From Microbulbifer pacificus (GTDB taxonomy: Bacteria; Pseudomonadota; Gammaproteobacteria; Pseudomonadales; Cellvibrionaceae): DNA of 64,000 nucleotides. Location of the stretch: positions 1,647,501 to 1,711,500 of the forward strand of contig NZ_CP137555.1 in the NCBI RefSeq assembly GCF_033723955.1, given 5' to 3'. Of this stretch, positions 9,995-19,601 are shown one piece after another. Within the stretch, counting starts at the first letter, position 1, and each line of letters opens with the position of its first letter. Position numbers and translations under genes: made by a program. The notes under the pieces are model-generated. The model worked only from the letters and a program-made list of their open reading frames with translations. It was not told the origin of the DNA and ran no database searches.

Positions 9995-10041
9995 GCCCTC
10001 CCTTCAAAGCCACATCCAGTTAAAAAGCCCCAAACCACTTA

Positions 10042-10070
10042 TTGCTTTAATCCTTTGCTCCACCTATAAA
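10042..10070 (+). promoter_or_regulatory. Probable sigma-70 promoter of benE-gntR
   Basis: TTGCTT (10042-10047) and TATAAA (10065-10070) are separated by exactly 17 bp. The predicted start of transcription falls near 10077, inside the perfect palindrome 10068-10083, which places the operator over the -10 and start site. The leader would be about 25 bases. Confidence 0.65.
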
Positions 10071-10099
10071 ATGTATACATTTTAAATTTGGTATACATT
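10068..10099. promoter_or_regulatory. Palindromic operator, probably for the GntR regulator
   Basis: AAAATGTATACATTTT (10068-10083) is a perfect 16-bp palindrome. A second, partial copy GGTATACATT (10090-10099) ends two bases before the benE ATG. FCD-type GntR repressors typically bind short AT-rich palindromes with a TATAC-like centre, and the GntR gene is the second gene of this operon. Autoregulation by steric block of RNA polymerase is the simple reading. No Shine-Dalgarno is visible because the second site occupies that place. Confidence 0.7.
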
Positions 10100-10101
10100 T
10101 C

Positions 10102-11285
10102 ATGGAGCAGATCGCACAGCGCTCCCTATTCGCTGATACCACCCTGTCTGCGGTCAGCGCTGGATTTGCCGCAGTGCTGGTGGGCTTTGCCAGCTCCGTG
10201 GCCATTGTGTTGCAGGCGGCAAATGCCGCCGGTGCCAGTGAGGCGCAGATGGTTTCCTGGATCGGCGCCCTCGGCTTGGGGATGGGGCTTACCTGTATCG
10301 GCTTTTCCTGGTACTACCGCGCGCCGGTGGTCACGGCCTGGTCCACCCCCGGTGCGGCGCTACTGGCCACCAGCCTGAGCGGCGTCTCCCTGCCCGAGGC
10401 GGTGGGCGCGTTTCTGTTCAGTGCGCTGCTGACACTGCTTGTGGGGATATCCGGGGCCTTCGAGCGGATCATGGCACGGGTTCCAATACCCATTGCCAGC
10501 GCCATGCTGGCGGGCATCCTGCTGCAGTTCGGGCTGTCGATATTCACATCGCTACAGGTGAGCCCGCTGCTGGTCGGGGCCATGTTCGCCGCCTATCTGG
10601 TCGGGCGCCGCTGGCTGCCGCGCTACGGCATCATTCTGGTGCTGGTGGCGGGCTTTGCCGTCAGCTGGCTGCAGGGAGAAATTCATACCGAGCAGCTGGA
10701 CTGGTCGCTCGCACGGCTGCAGTGGGTAATACCGGAATTCAATTTTTCGGTGCTGCTGGGCGTCGGCCTGCCGCTGTTTATCGTCACCATGACCTCGCAG
10801 AATATTCCCGGCGTGGCGACCCTGCGCGCCAGCGGCTACCCGCGGGTGCCGGTATCACCGCTGGTCGGTGGCACCGGGCTGATGTCTCTGCTGCTGGCAC
10901 CGTTCGGCGGCTTTGCGTTCAATCTCGCCGCGATTTCCGCCGCCATCTGCACCGGTCCCGAGGCGCACCCAGACCCGGCACGACGCTATACCGCGGGGAT
11001 TGCCGCCGGGGTTTTCTACCTGCTCGCCGGACTATTCGGTGCCAGCGTCGTGGCGCTGTTTGCCGCGCTGCCACAGGCGATGATTGCGGGCGTCGCCGGT
11101 CTCGCTCTGGTCGGCGTTATCGGCTCCAGTCTCGCCGGTGCCACCGCCGATCCGGACAGCCGCGAAGCCGCCCTGATTACCCTGTTGATTACCGCTTCCG
11201 GGGTCAGTTTTCTCGGCATCGGCGCAGCCTTCTGGGGACTTGCCGGGGGGCTCATCTGCCACTGGCTGCTGGCGAGGAGGGGCTA

Positions 11286-11286
<1 letters not shown>
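10102..11286 (+). CDS. benE: BenE family benzoate/proton symporter-like transporter
   Basis: A 394-residue inner membrane protein with about 11-12 hydrophobic segments and the BenE signature near the N-terminus (AGFAAVLVGFASSVAIVLQA), then TAWSTPGAALLATS and the PLFIVTMTSQNIPGVATLR block typical of BenE. The family contains benzoate/H+ symporters and is related to the nucleobase transporter fold; the actual substrate here is unknown, since no benzoate catabolic genes lie in the window. No ribosome binding site precedes the ATG. The stop overlaps the regulator start as TAATG. Confidence 0.88.
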
Positions 11287-13024
<1,738 letters not shown>

Positions 13025-13086
13025 TTCTGTCGCGGGGGAAGTAGGTAACCGGTCTGCTCTCACACTCAGGCCGGCCCCGGGTTCCG

Positions 13087-13527
13087 TCACACCAGGCCGA
13101 GTGCGATACAGCGGTTGATTAACTGCCCGGAATTGCGGCAGTCCGCCTTGCGCAGAATGTTTTTGCGGTGGTTTTTCACCGTGTACACGGAAATATGTAA
13201 CCGCTCTGCAATCTCAAAACTGGTGGCGCCGGCGGCAATGCGCGCCACGATTTCCAGCTCCCGGGAACTGAACGGGATTGGCAATCCTTTGAGCGCCGAA
13301 GCCGGATATGGAGATGCGGGCAAAACAGGTTTTAAGGCTTCCACCCCATGCTCCGGCGCATTCGCCGCCGGCGGCGCCATCAATGTCTGCAGCCGACATT
13401 CCACAGAATTCACCGACTGCTGCGCCTCCAAGTCTTCATTCCGCTGGCAAATCACCAGCCCCGCCAATCCAGTGCCCAACATCACTCCCCCAAATTTTTT
13501 GCCGGCGTATTCCATTGGTGCCGCCAT
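13087..13527 (-). CDS. LuxR-type helix-turn-helix protein
   Basis: A protein of about 146 residues with a C-terminal LuxR/GerE HTH (about residues 85-143): PFSSRELEIVARIAAGATSFEIAERLHISVYTVKNHRKNILRK, written here in pieces because the match is end to end. No receiver or autoinducer domain is visible. A hydrophobic stretch near residues 10-25 (FGGVMLGTGLAGLVICQ) could be a membrane anchor. The start is uncertain: ATG at 13527 is followed by another at 13515, and the frame is open upstream to 13659 without a ribosome binding site. It lies downstream of the ToxR-like gene on the same strand. Confidence 0.75.
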   Translation of the reverse strand: MAAPMEYAGKKFGGVMLGTGLAGLVICQRNEDLEAQQSVNSVECRLQTLMAPPAANAPEHGVEALKPVLPASPYPASALKGLPIPFSSRELEIVARIAAGATSFEIAERLHISVYTVKNHRKNILRKADCRNSGQLINRCIALGLV

Positions 13528-13691
13528 CACAGCGTCACCCCGATAGCAAGGCGACCACCGCTGATGACATCGGGAAAAAATACCCTTATGGCGCCGACGA
13601 AGTCTTTGAAAGCTTGTGAATGTTTGTGAATCCCCGGCTTGCGCGGCCCGGCGGCACATCGGAGAAACGTGAAGACAATGAAAACAATGGA

Positions 13692-14624
13692 TCAGGGAGT
13701 TGCCGGCGCGCCGGAGCCCACCTCAAACAATGGCAGCACCATATCGAAGAGTTCTTCCTGCGTGACCGCCACACCATTGCCACCGCGCTGTGCAACCAAC
13801 AGACGCTGGGATTCCGAGGGCATGATGGTGTAGAGGAAGTAAGGCGTCTGGTCGTCACGCGCGCGCAGACGCTCCATCAGTTTTAAACCGGCAAGCGGTT
13901 CGTCACCGCGCCCCATATCCGAGATAACCGCGTGATAGCGGTACATGGACAACAGCATCAGCGCGTCTTCGCTATTGGTGGCGATATAAACCGCAATACC
14001 GCGGGACTCGAACTGCTGGCGCTCGCTCAGATTGTTGTCGGGGTTATCGTCCACCCAAAGGATACGCCCACGGGCATCCGGCGCCTCGCCGATCACCAGC
14101 GGCGCGCGCTCCTCGCGGCTCCCGTGTGCCGTGATGAAATAAACAATAGCTGCGGCGAAAAGCAACAACAGCCCCGTAGCCGCCAAAGATCGCCAGTTTA
14201 CCGCGGGAGAGGATGTTGCCGGAGGGACAATGCTGAGCCCGGCTTCACGCGCGGGCCCGGGCGCATCGGCTGCGGGTTGCGCGGTCTCCCCGGCCATGAT
14301 GGGCAGTTCGCACAGCTGCTCCACCAGTTCCGGGGCCAGGCGGTAGCCGCGGCCGTGCAGGGTCTGGATCAGTGGACCCTCGTAGCCCTGGTGGCGGAAC
14401 AGCTTGCGGGTATCCGACACCAGCCGCCCCGCCGACCAGTGCGACACTACTGTGTCGGGCCACAGTGTTTCCAGCAGTTGCTGCTGGCTGCATGGCTCGG
14501 GATAGCTGTCGATCAGCAGACGCAGTAACTGCAGCTGGCGGGCATCCGCTTCCACAGGCACGCCGTCGGCAGTGAGGTAAAGCTGCCCGGTATCCAGTAT
14601 GAAGTTGCAGAAGCGGTATTGCAT
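13692..14624 (-). CDS. ToxR/CadC-like membrane regulator with C-terminal receiver-like domain
   Basis: A 310-residue protein with an unusual order of parts. Residues 1-105 form an OmpR/ToxR-type winged helix (LLETLWPDTVVSHWSAGRLV; LIQTLHGRGYRLAPE). Residues 147-166 are a single membrane span (LAATGLLLLFAAAIVYFITA). Residues 186-300 resemble a response-regulator receiver: RILWVDDNPDN supplies Asp192/Asp193, Asp236 in HAVISDMGRG is the phospho-acceptor position and Thr266 the switch residue. The conserved receiver Lys is missing (GGNGVAVTQEE). With one membrane span after a cytosolic DNA-binding domain, this receiver-like domain would face the periplasm. I infer a signal-sensing pseudo-receiver. 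Confidence 0.82.
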   Translation of the reverse strand: MQYRFCNFILDTGQLYLTADGVPVEADARQLQLLRLLIDSYPEPCSQQQLLETLWPDTVVSHWSAGRLVSDTRKLFRHQGYEGPLIQTLHGRGYRLAPELVEQLCELPIMAGETAQPAADAPGPAREAGLSIVPPATSSPAVNWRSLAATGLLLLFAAAIVYFITAHGSREERAPLVIGEAPDARGRILWVDDNPDNNLSERQQFESRGIAVYIATNSEDALMLLSMYRYHAVISDMGRGDEPLAGLKLMERLRARDDQTPYFLYTIMPSESQRLLVAQRGGNGVAVTQEELFDMVLPLFEVGSGAPATP

Positions 14625-14645
14625 GGAGCTGTGTTATTGCGAAAG

Positions 14646-15569
14646 TTATTGCGGTTCGTTTTTATCGCGGCGGCGGAACAGCTTGAACAGCGCACCGAAA
14701 GCGAGAGGAATCACTACCCAGACTTTTTTCAGCAGCAACAAGAGCCCGGCGAGAGCACCGGTTTTCGCCAGCACCTTGCCGGTCACCAGTGCGCCGAGCC
14801 CATAGGCTGCCACCTTGTCGATTTCCGGGTCGAACTCCTCATAGCGGTAGCCGGGGTTGAAGCTCGCAATGGACAGCACCGCGTCCCTACTCTGTTTGAT
14901 GTCATCCAGTTCCGGCATGCCGGCAATGAAGTTCAGCACCAGCACGCCCTTGCGGCCCAGCACGCGAATATTGTAGTTCAGGGTGTTGGTCTCAAGGTCT
15001 CCAAACGCCAGCTCCTTGGCCCAGTAGAGTTTTTTCTGCCCGGCATCGTAATAAGGCGGCTCCGCCCAGCCCAGCAAGCTGATGGACTCGTAGCCATTGT
15101 CGACCCGGTGCTCGCTCTCCTCCCGCACGGACGCCTGCATGTCCTTCAGCAAATCGTCGTAATTGATTTCTGCGGCGTCGTCGTCGCGGATATAGCCCTC
15201 TTCGCTGTACTCGATGGTGACACCCCAGGAATCACCGTCAAACGGTGTGGTTCCGGCGGGAAACAACATGCCCAGGGTCAGCTCACTCTCCGGGTTACCC
15301 CAGATTTCTTCCAGCACCACCTTGCTGTCTTCGGGACTCAGGTAATAAAACGATTCCGGCACTTCGAGACTGGCGACACCGCCGGGCAGCTCCACGGTAC
15401 CCGTGCGCGGTGTCATACCCTCCCAGGTCTGCTGGGCCCAGGCCATATATTGCTGCTGTTCTTCGGTGAGTTCCGGTTCAGCGACGTCATCAAGCGCCTG
15501 CGCAATACTGCCCACGGGCAACAGTGCGAGCAACAGGCCGGCGATACCGACAAAGCGTGGAAAAATCAT
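14646..15569 (-). CDS. DUF2167 family membrane protein
   Basis: A 307-residue exported protein of the DUF2167 family. It begins with a signal peptide (MIFPRFVGIAGLLLALLPVG to about residue 25). A long periplasmic domain follows (GTVELPGGVASLEVPESFYY is the family hallmark), and a C-terminal hydrophobic segment at about 275-295 ends in the basic RRRDKNE tail. I placed the start at ATG 15569 with GAGAG upstream rather than the in-frame TTG at 15581. Function is not known. The gene is separated by 21 bp from the ToxR-like regulator downstream. Confidence 0.87.
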   Translation of the reverse strand: MIFPRFVGIAGLLLALLPVGSIAQALDDVAEPELTEEQQQYMAWAQQTWEGMTPRTGTVELPGGVASLEVPESFYYLSPEDSKVVLEEIWGNPESELTLGMLFPAGTTPFDGDSWGVTIEYSEEGYIRDDDAAEINYDDLLKDMQASVREESEHRVDNGYESISLLGWAEPPYYDAGQKKLYWAKELAFGDLETNTLNYNIRVLGRKGVLVLNFIAGMPELDDIKQSRDAVLSIASFNPGYRYEEFDPEIDKVAAYGLGALVTGKVLAKTGALAGLLLLLKKVWVVIPLAFGALFKLFRRRDKNEPQ

Positions 15570-15615
15570 AATTTCTCTCAATTATTTTTATGTCGTGGTT
15601 TGGGAAGTCAAAACT

Positions 15616-16236
15616 TTACAGCAATCGCGCCCAGGCCCCCGGGTCGGTGAACAGCACAAATACCAGCCCGCTGACCGCACCCCAGAAGTGCGCATCGTGG
15701 TTGATACGGGTGTTTTTATCTCGGCTGGCGTAGGCGCTGTAGCTCAGGTACAGCAATCCAAACAGCCACGCCGGCAGCGGAAATGGCAGGAACAGCAGGT
15801 ACAGCTCCGCTTGCGGGTAGTAGACGATATAGGCAAACACCACCGCAGATATGGCACCGGAAGCGCCGACGCTGGCGTACTGCGGGTTGTCGCGCTCCTT
15901 GAACAACGTGGGGATATGGCTCGCCACCAGTGCCAGCGCGTACAGCAATACAAAGCGGGTACCGCCAATGCGGTACGCCAGCTCGCGCCCGAACAACCAC
16001 AGGCACCACATATTCACTGCCAGGTGCAGCAGGTTTGCGTGTACAAATCCGGCGAGGTAAATGGAGTCGCGATTCTCACCACGCCATACGCGATAGGGGC
16101 GGAAGGCGCACTCTTCCAGCAATCGCGGGGAGAGGTAGAGGGCAATAAGGCTCACGGCGGTGGTCACCACCAGGATAATAACGGTGGGAGTGAGCAGTGA
16201 GAGCAAGGAAGTTTCGCTGGTATCGGTCAACGGCAA
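15616..16236 (-). CDS. Rhomboid family intramembrane serine protease
   Basis: A 206-residue, six-helix rhomboid. The catalytic serine is Ser126 in GASGAIS and the catalytic histidine is His173 in INHDAHFWGA. HANLLHLAVNMWCLWLFG supplies the conserved HxxxN of helix 2. The protein should be an active inner-membrane protease; substrates are unknown. The only usable start codons are TTG at 16236 or 16230, with GGGG upstream, so the exact N-terminus is uncertain. It is transcribed toward the DUF2167 gene. Confidence 0.92.
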   Translation of the reverse strand: MPLTDTSETSLLSLLTPTVIILVVTTAVSLIALYLSPRLLEECAFRPYRVWRGENRDSIYLAGFVHANLLHLAVNMWCLWLFGRELAYRIGGTRFVLLYALALVASHIPTLFKERDNPQYASVGASGAISAVVFAYIVYYPQAELYLLFLPFPLPAWLFGLLYLSYSAYASRDKNTRINHDAHFWGAVSGLVFVLFTDPGAWARLL

Positions 16237-16365
16237 CGCCCCGGATGCAAAGTGGCTGACAGACGAGAGTCCATGCTACACCGCTTTGGCTTCGGGGTTT
16301 AGCCAAACGCCATTACATGCCATTACAGCAGTGGGCCCTGGCGAGTGGGCGGGATACGCCGAGGA

Positions 16366-17046
16366 TTACACCTCGGCGCACTTGCGGATCAGGTTGTGAT
16401 ACACATGATGCAGCCGGTCCAGCTCGCCCCGGTCCACCTGCTGCTGACGCAACAGGTTCTGGATGGACTGGTCCAGTTCGAACAGGATCTGGCGCATGGC
16501 CCCATCTGCTACCAGGCTCTGCATCCAGGTGATCGCAGCCAGTCGCTGCCCGCCGGTAACGGCAGTCACCTTGTGCAGGCTGCTGGACGGATAGACCACG
16601 GCAGAGCCCGCGGGCAACTTCACCCGCTGCTCACCGAATTCCGTGGCAATCACCAGTTCGCCACCTTCGTACTCTTCGGGCTCACTGAGAAACAGCGTCA
16701 TCGACATGTCACTGCGCAGGACATCATTGGATCCGGGAATCCGCATGATGGCGCCATCCACATGCCAGCCGTATTCTTCACGTTCGCCGTAGCGATTAAA
16801 CACCGGCGGAAAAATACGATGGGGAAGCGCAGCCGAAATGAGTTGCGGCGTCTCCCCCATACGGGACAGCAGCTGGTTGGCCAGCTGCCGTACCGTAGGG
16901 TCGGCCGGGTCGGCCTGATGGTTGTTTTTTACTTCCGCAGACATACCCATCGCCGTGGCCCTGCCATCCGCCCAGGGCAGTGATGTCAGGACTTCGCGAT
17001 ATCTGGCCACTTCCTGTGGCGAAAGCATATTTTCAATTACAACCAT
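16366..17046 (-). CDS. piuC: PKHD-type Fe(II)/2-oxoglutarate hydroxylase
   Basis: A 226-residue YbiX/PiuC protein. The iron ligands are visible as HxD in YGWHVDGAIMRIP and the distal His in SSSLHKVTAV, with Arg in GQRLAAITWMQS for 2-oxoglutarate. VVIENMLSPQEVARYRE is the usual start. PiuC genes typically accompany TonB-dependent catecholate siderophore receptors, and here the receptor gene ends 24 bp upstream on the same strand. The pair should be one iron-regulated operon. The biochemical substrate of the family is not established to my knowledge. Confidence 0.93.
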   Translation of the reverse strand: MVVIENMLSPQEVARYREVLTSLPWADGRATAMGMSAEVKNNHQADPADPTVRQLANQLLSRMGETPQLISAALPHRIFPPVFNRYGEREEYGWHVDGAIMRIPGSNDVLRSDMSMTLFLSEPEEYEGGELVIATEFGEQRVKLPAGSAVVYPSSSLHKVTAVTGGQRLAAITWMQSLVADGAMRQILFELDQSIQNLLRQQQVDRGELDRLHHVYHNLIRKCAEV

Positions 17047-17070
17047 CGGTTTTCCCGCTCGGAACGCAGA

Positions 17071-19395
17071 TCAGAACTCGTAGGTGGCGGTAGCACGGAT
17101 ACTGCGACCTTCGCCCAGGTACATAAATGAACCGGAACGGTAGGCGGCAGTCCAGTACTCTTCGTCGAGCAGGTTACCGATATTCGCGCGCAGGGTCAGC
17201 TTATCGGTGGCGTTATAGTTCGCAAACAGGCCGACCACCTGATAGCTCGGTACCACAATGCTGTACTGACCGGTCGTCTGGTCGTAACCCGCAGCGGTAT
17301 CCGGCTGGCCACCATACATTTCGCTCTGATAGCTGTAGTCACCGCCAAAGGCGAAACTCTCGGTGGGCTGGTATCGAACCTGCAGGTAATAGCTGCGGTC
17401 AGCGAAGTTGCTAAGTGCCAGGCCGATGTTGTCGGCATTGTAGGAATCCAGTACTTCCGACTCCATGAAGGATGCCGAGGCCTGCACGCTCAGGTTTTCG
17501 GTAATGTCACCGCTCAAGCCAAACTCCACGCCCTGCACGCGGTTTTCACCGGTGTTCAGGGTGCCGAGGGTTGAGTAGCTGTCACCGACACTCTCCATGA
17601 CATCGCCTTTGGTCATGCGGAACACCGCTGCGGAAGCCAGCAGATTTCCATCAAACAGCATCCACTTGGTACCCAGCTCCAGGTTTTCCACCAGTTCCGG
17701 GTCGGCTTCTACCGCCTGATCCGGGGTGCCGCAGATACCGCCGTAGCCACAGTTGGCGCCCAGATCCGACTCGCCACCGTTGATGTTGGTTGCGGTGCTG
17801 TAGGTTGCGTAGATATTGCCGTTTTCCGCCACCTCGTAAACCAGCCCCAGATGGCCGTTGTACATGGTATCGGAGTAGGCATACAGCTCATCGCCGTTGC
17901 GGCCGCTGGTGGCGTTGCTGTAGTCGAAGCGGTCCTGGCGCAGGCCGAAGAACACATCCAGGTCGTCGGTAACTGCAACGGTATCCATCACGTAGAAGGA
18001 CACGGTCTCGATATCGTAGAGCGCATCGGTATCACCGCGGGTAAAGCTGCGGCCCATGACACTGCCGACATTGTCCAGCAGGTTGCCGGCACCATCGAGA
18101 ATACAGTAGGCCTCGGAAACACCGCCGCGGCCCTCGGTCAGGCAGGTGCCGGCATTGGCGTATTCGATGTCGTAAACACCGTTGTCCACAGACTCGTCGG
18201 TGTACTCGAGACCGAACACCAGTTTGTGCTCGCGCCCGAACAGTTCCTTGTCCCAGAACAGGTTGAACTGGGTAGTGGCGTAGTCCACTTCCTGCCAGCC
18301 CTGATGCGTGCTCAAGGTCATGGTCGCCGCGCCCGGCGCCGCCGGGTCGCTGTCTGCACGGTTGGTACCGCGGACACCGGTGGTGATGTAGCCGTTTTCG
18401 GTCTGCCCGGCGCGGGTGGCGTTGTACAGGCGCACACTGTCAGACAGGCGATAATCGGTGCGCAGGGTGAACGTTGTCACCTGGGAGTCCAGGAAATCGT
18501 TGTCCTGAGCATATACGGGGATGTCTTCTATCGGCTTGCGGGCTTCGCGATCGAAGTAGCTGCCCAGGTCCGGCTTGTCGTGTGCATCCAGATAGTAGAC
18601 GTCGGCAATCAATGACAGGTCGTCGGAGGCCTGGAACACACCGGACAACTGCACACCGTCGCGCTCCTGTTCGATACCTTCGCGGCCGGGCTTGTCCTGC
18701 TGGGCAGACAGTCCGTTGATACGCAGTGCCAGGTCGTCATTCAGTGACAGGTTGTAATCCACGGTAACGCGGGTGTGGTCATCGGTGCCGCCCGCGAGGT
18801 CGACGCGGCCGAAGTTGTAGGTGGTGGAAGCCTTCTTGGTGATGCTGTTCACCGCACCGCCGGAAGAACCGCGCCCTGCGAATGTGGAGCTGGGCCCCTT
18901 GGTGATTTCCAGACGCTCGGTGGCAAAACTTTCACGGGTGGTCATACCCGGATCGCGCAGTCCATCGACAAACACATCGCTGCGTGCTTCATGGCCGCGA
19001 ATAATATAGCGGTCGCCGAAGGCGTTACCGTTCTCTCCGGTGCCAAGGGTTACGCCAGACTGTGCGGCGAGGATGTCTTTCAGATCGGTTCTGCCGGACT
19101 CCTGGATCTGGTCCAGGGTGAGCACGCTGATGGTCTGTGGGGTATCCACCAGGTCGGCGACGTGGCGGGCGTCTCCAGAGCGATCGTAACGGTAGACGGA
19201 GGTGCGAACCCCGTGGATTTCGATGTGCTCGATTGCGGCTTTTTCCGCTTCAGAAACGCAGGCCTTGGAATCTTTCTCCGGGCACACAGACTCCTGCTCC
19301 TGTGCGATGGAGGTATGGGATCCGAAAGCCAGTGCAGCGGCAATCGTTTGTGCGCCCATGGACAGGGGCAGTGATTTGATGCGCGATCCAGACAT
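17071..19395 (-). CDS. TonB-dependent siderophore receptor (Fiu/PiuA-like)
   Basis: A 774-residue outer membrane receptor. A signal peptide covers about residues 1-31 (ending SIAQ). The plug domain follows (DTPQTISVLTLDQIQESG; RYIIRGHEARSDVFVDGLRD; GPSSTFAGRGSSGG), then a 22-strand barrel ending in a terminal aromatic (ATYEF). The plug resembles siderophore receptors of the Fiu/PiuA group. A Fur-like site lies at 19467-19485, about 70 bp before the ATG, and piuC follows, so iron repression is expected. The ferric catechol substrate is inferred from the family. Confidence 0.93.
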   Translation of the reverse strand: MSGSRIKSLPLSMGAQTIAAALAFGSHTSIAQEQESVCPEKDSKACVSEAEKAAIEHIEIHGVRTSVYRYDRSGDARHVADLVDTPQTISVLTLDQIQESGRTDLKDILAAQSGVTLGTGENGNAFGDRYIIRGHEARSDVFVDGLRDPGMTTRESFATERLEITKGPSSTFAGRGSSGGAVNSITKKASTTYNFGRVDLAGGTDDHTRVTVDYNLSLNDDLALRINGLSAQQDKPGREGIEQERDGVQLSGVFQASDDLSLIADVYYLDAHDKPDLGSYFDREARKPIEDIPVYAQDNDFLDSQVTTFTLRTDYRLSDSVRLYNATRAGQTENGYITTGVRGTNRADSDPAAPGAATMTLSTHQGWQEVDYATTQFNLFWDKELFGREHKLVFGLEYTDESVDNGVYDIEYANAGTCLTEGRGGVSEAYCILDGAGNLLDNVGSVMGRSFTRGDTDALYDIETVSFYVMDTVAVTDDLDVFFGLRQDRFDYSNATSGRNGDELYAYSDTMYNGHLGLVYEVAENGNIYATYSTATNINGGESDLGANCGYGGICGTPDQAVEADPELVENLELGTKWMLFDGNLLASAAVFRMTKGDVMESVGDSYSTLGTLNTGENRVQGVEFGLSGDITENLSVQASASFMESEVLDSYNADNIGLALSNFADRSYYLQVRYQPTESFAFGGDYSYQSEMYGGQPDTAAGYDQTTGQYSIVVPSYQVVGLFANYNATDKLTLRANIGNLLDEEYWTAAYRSGSFMYLGEGRSIRATATYEF

Positions 19396-19466
19396 TTATT
19401 TGTTTCTCCCTAAGCGATAAATCATCGGCGCGGAGTATAGGCGATGCCTAACCAAAAACAAATAAA

Positions 19467-19485
19467 ATTGATAAAGATTCTCAAT
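19467..19485 (-). promoter_or_regulatory. Fur-box-like operator of the receptor-piuC operon
   Basis: ATTGATAAAGATTCTCAAT is a 19-bp imperfect palindrome similar to the Fur box GATAATGATAATCATTATC. Its position upstream of a TonB siderophore receptor supports the call. Read on the minus strand it resembles the frequent form with GAGAATC. Confidence 0.65.
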
Positions 19486-19498
19486 TAGAGGCGCAAAA

Positions 19499-19545
19499 TT
19501 AAACCACCTCGCTATTTTCGTACGAAATCAGTGAGGTGGTTTTTC
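19499..19545 (-). terminator. Rho-independent terminator after mrcB
   Basis: AAACCACCTC (19501-19510) pairs perfectly with GAGGTGGTTT (19533-19542). The loop itself contains the palindrome ATTTCGTACGAAAT in interrupted form. On the minus strand the stem is followed by a T-rich run. It insulates PBP1b transcription from the Fur-type operon. Confidence 0.8.
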
Positions 19546-19601
19546 AAAAAACCTGAATCAGATACCGACCAGAAAGCCCTCAGAAGGCCCGCTGCCGTTT
19601 A

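Noticed and set aside
16358..16377. Hairpin GCCGAGG/CCTCGGC over the piuC stop codon as terminator
   Set aside because: No T-run follows on the minus strand, so I could not support termination.
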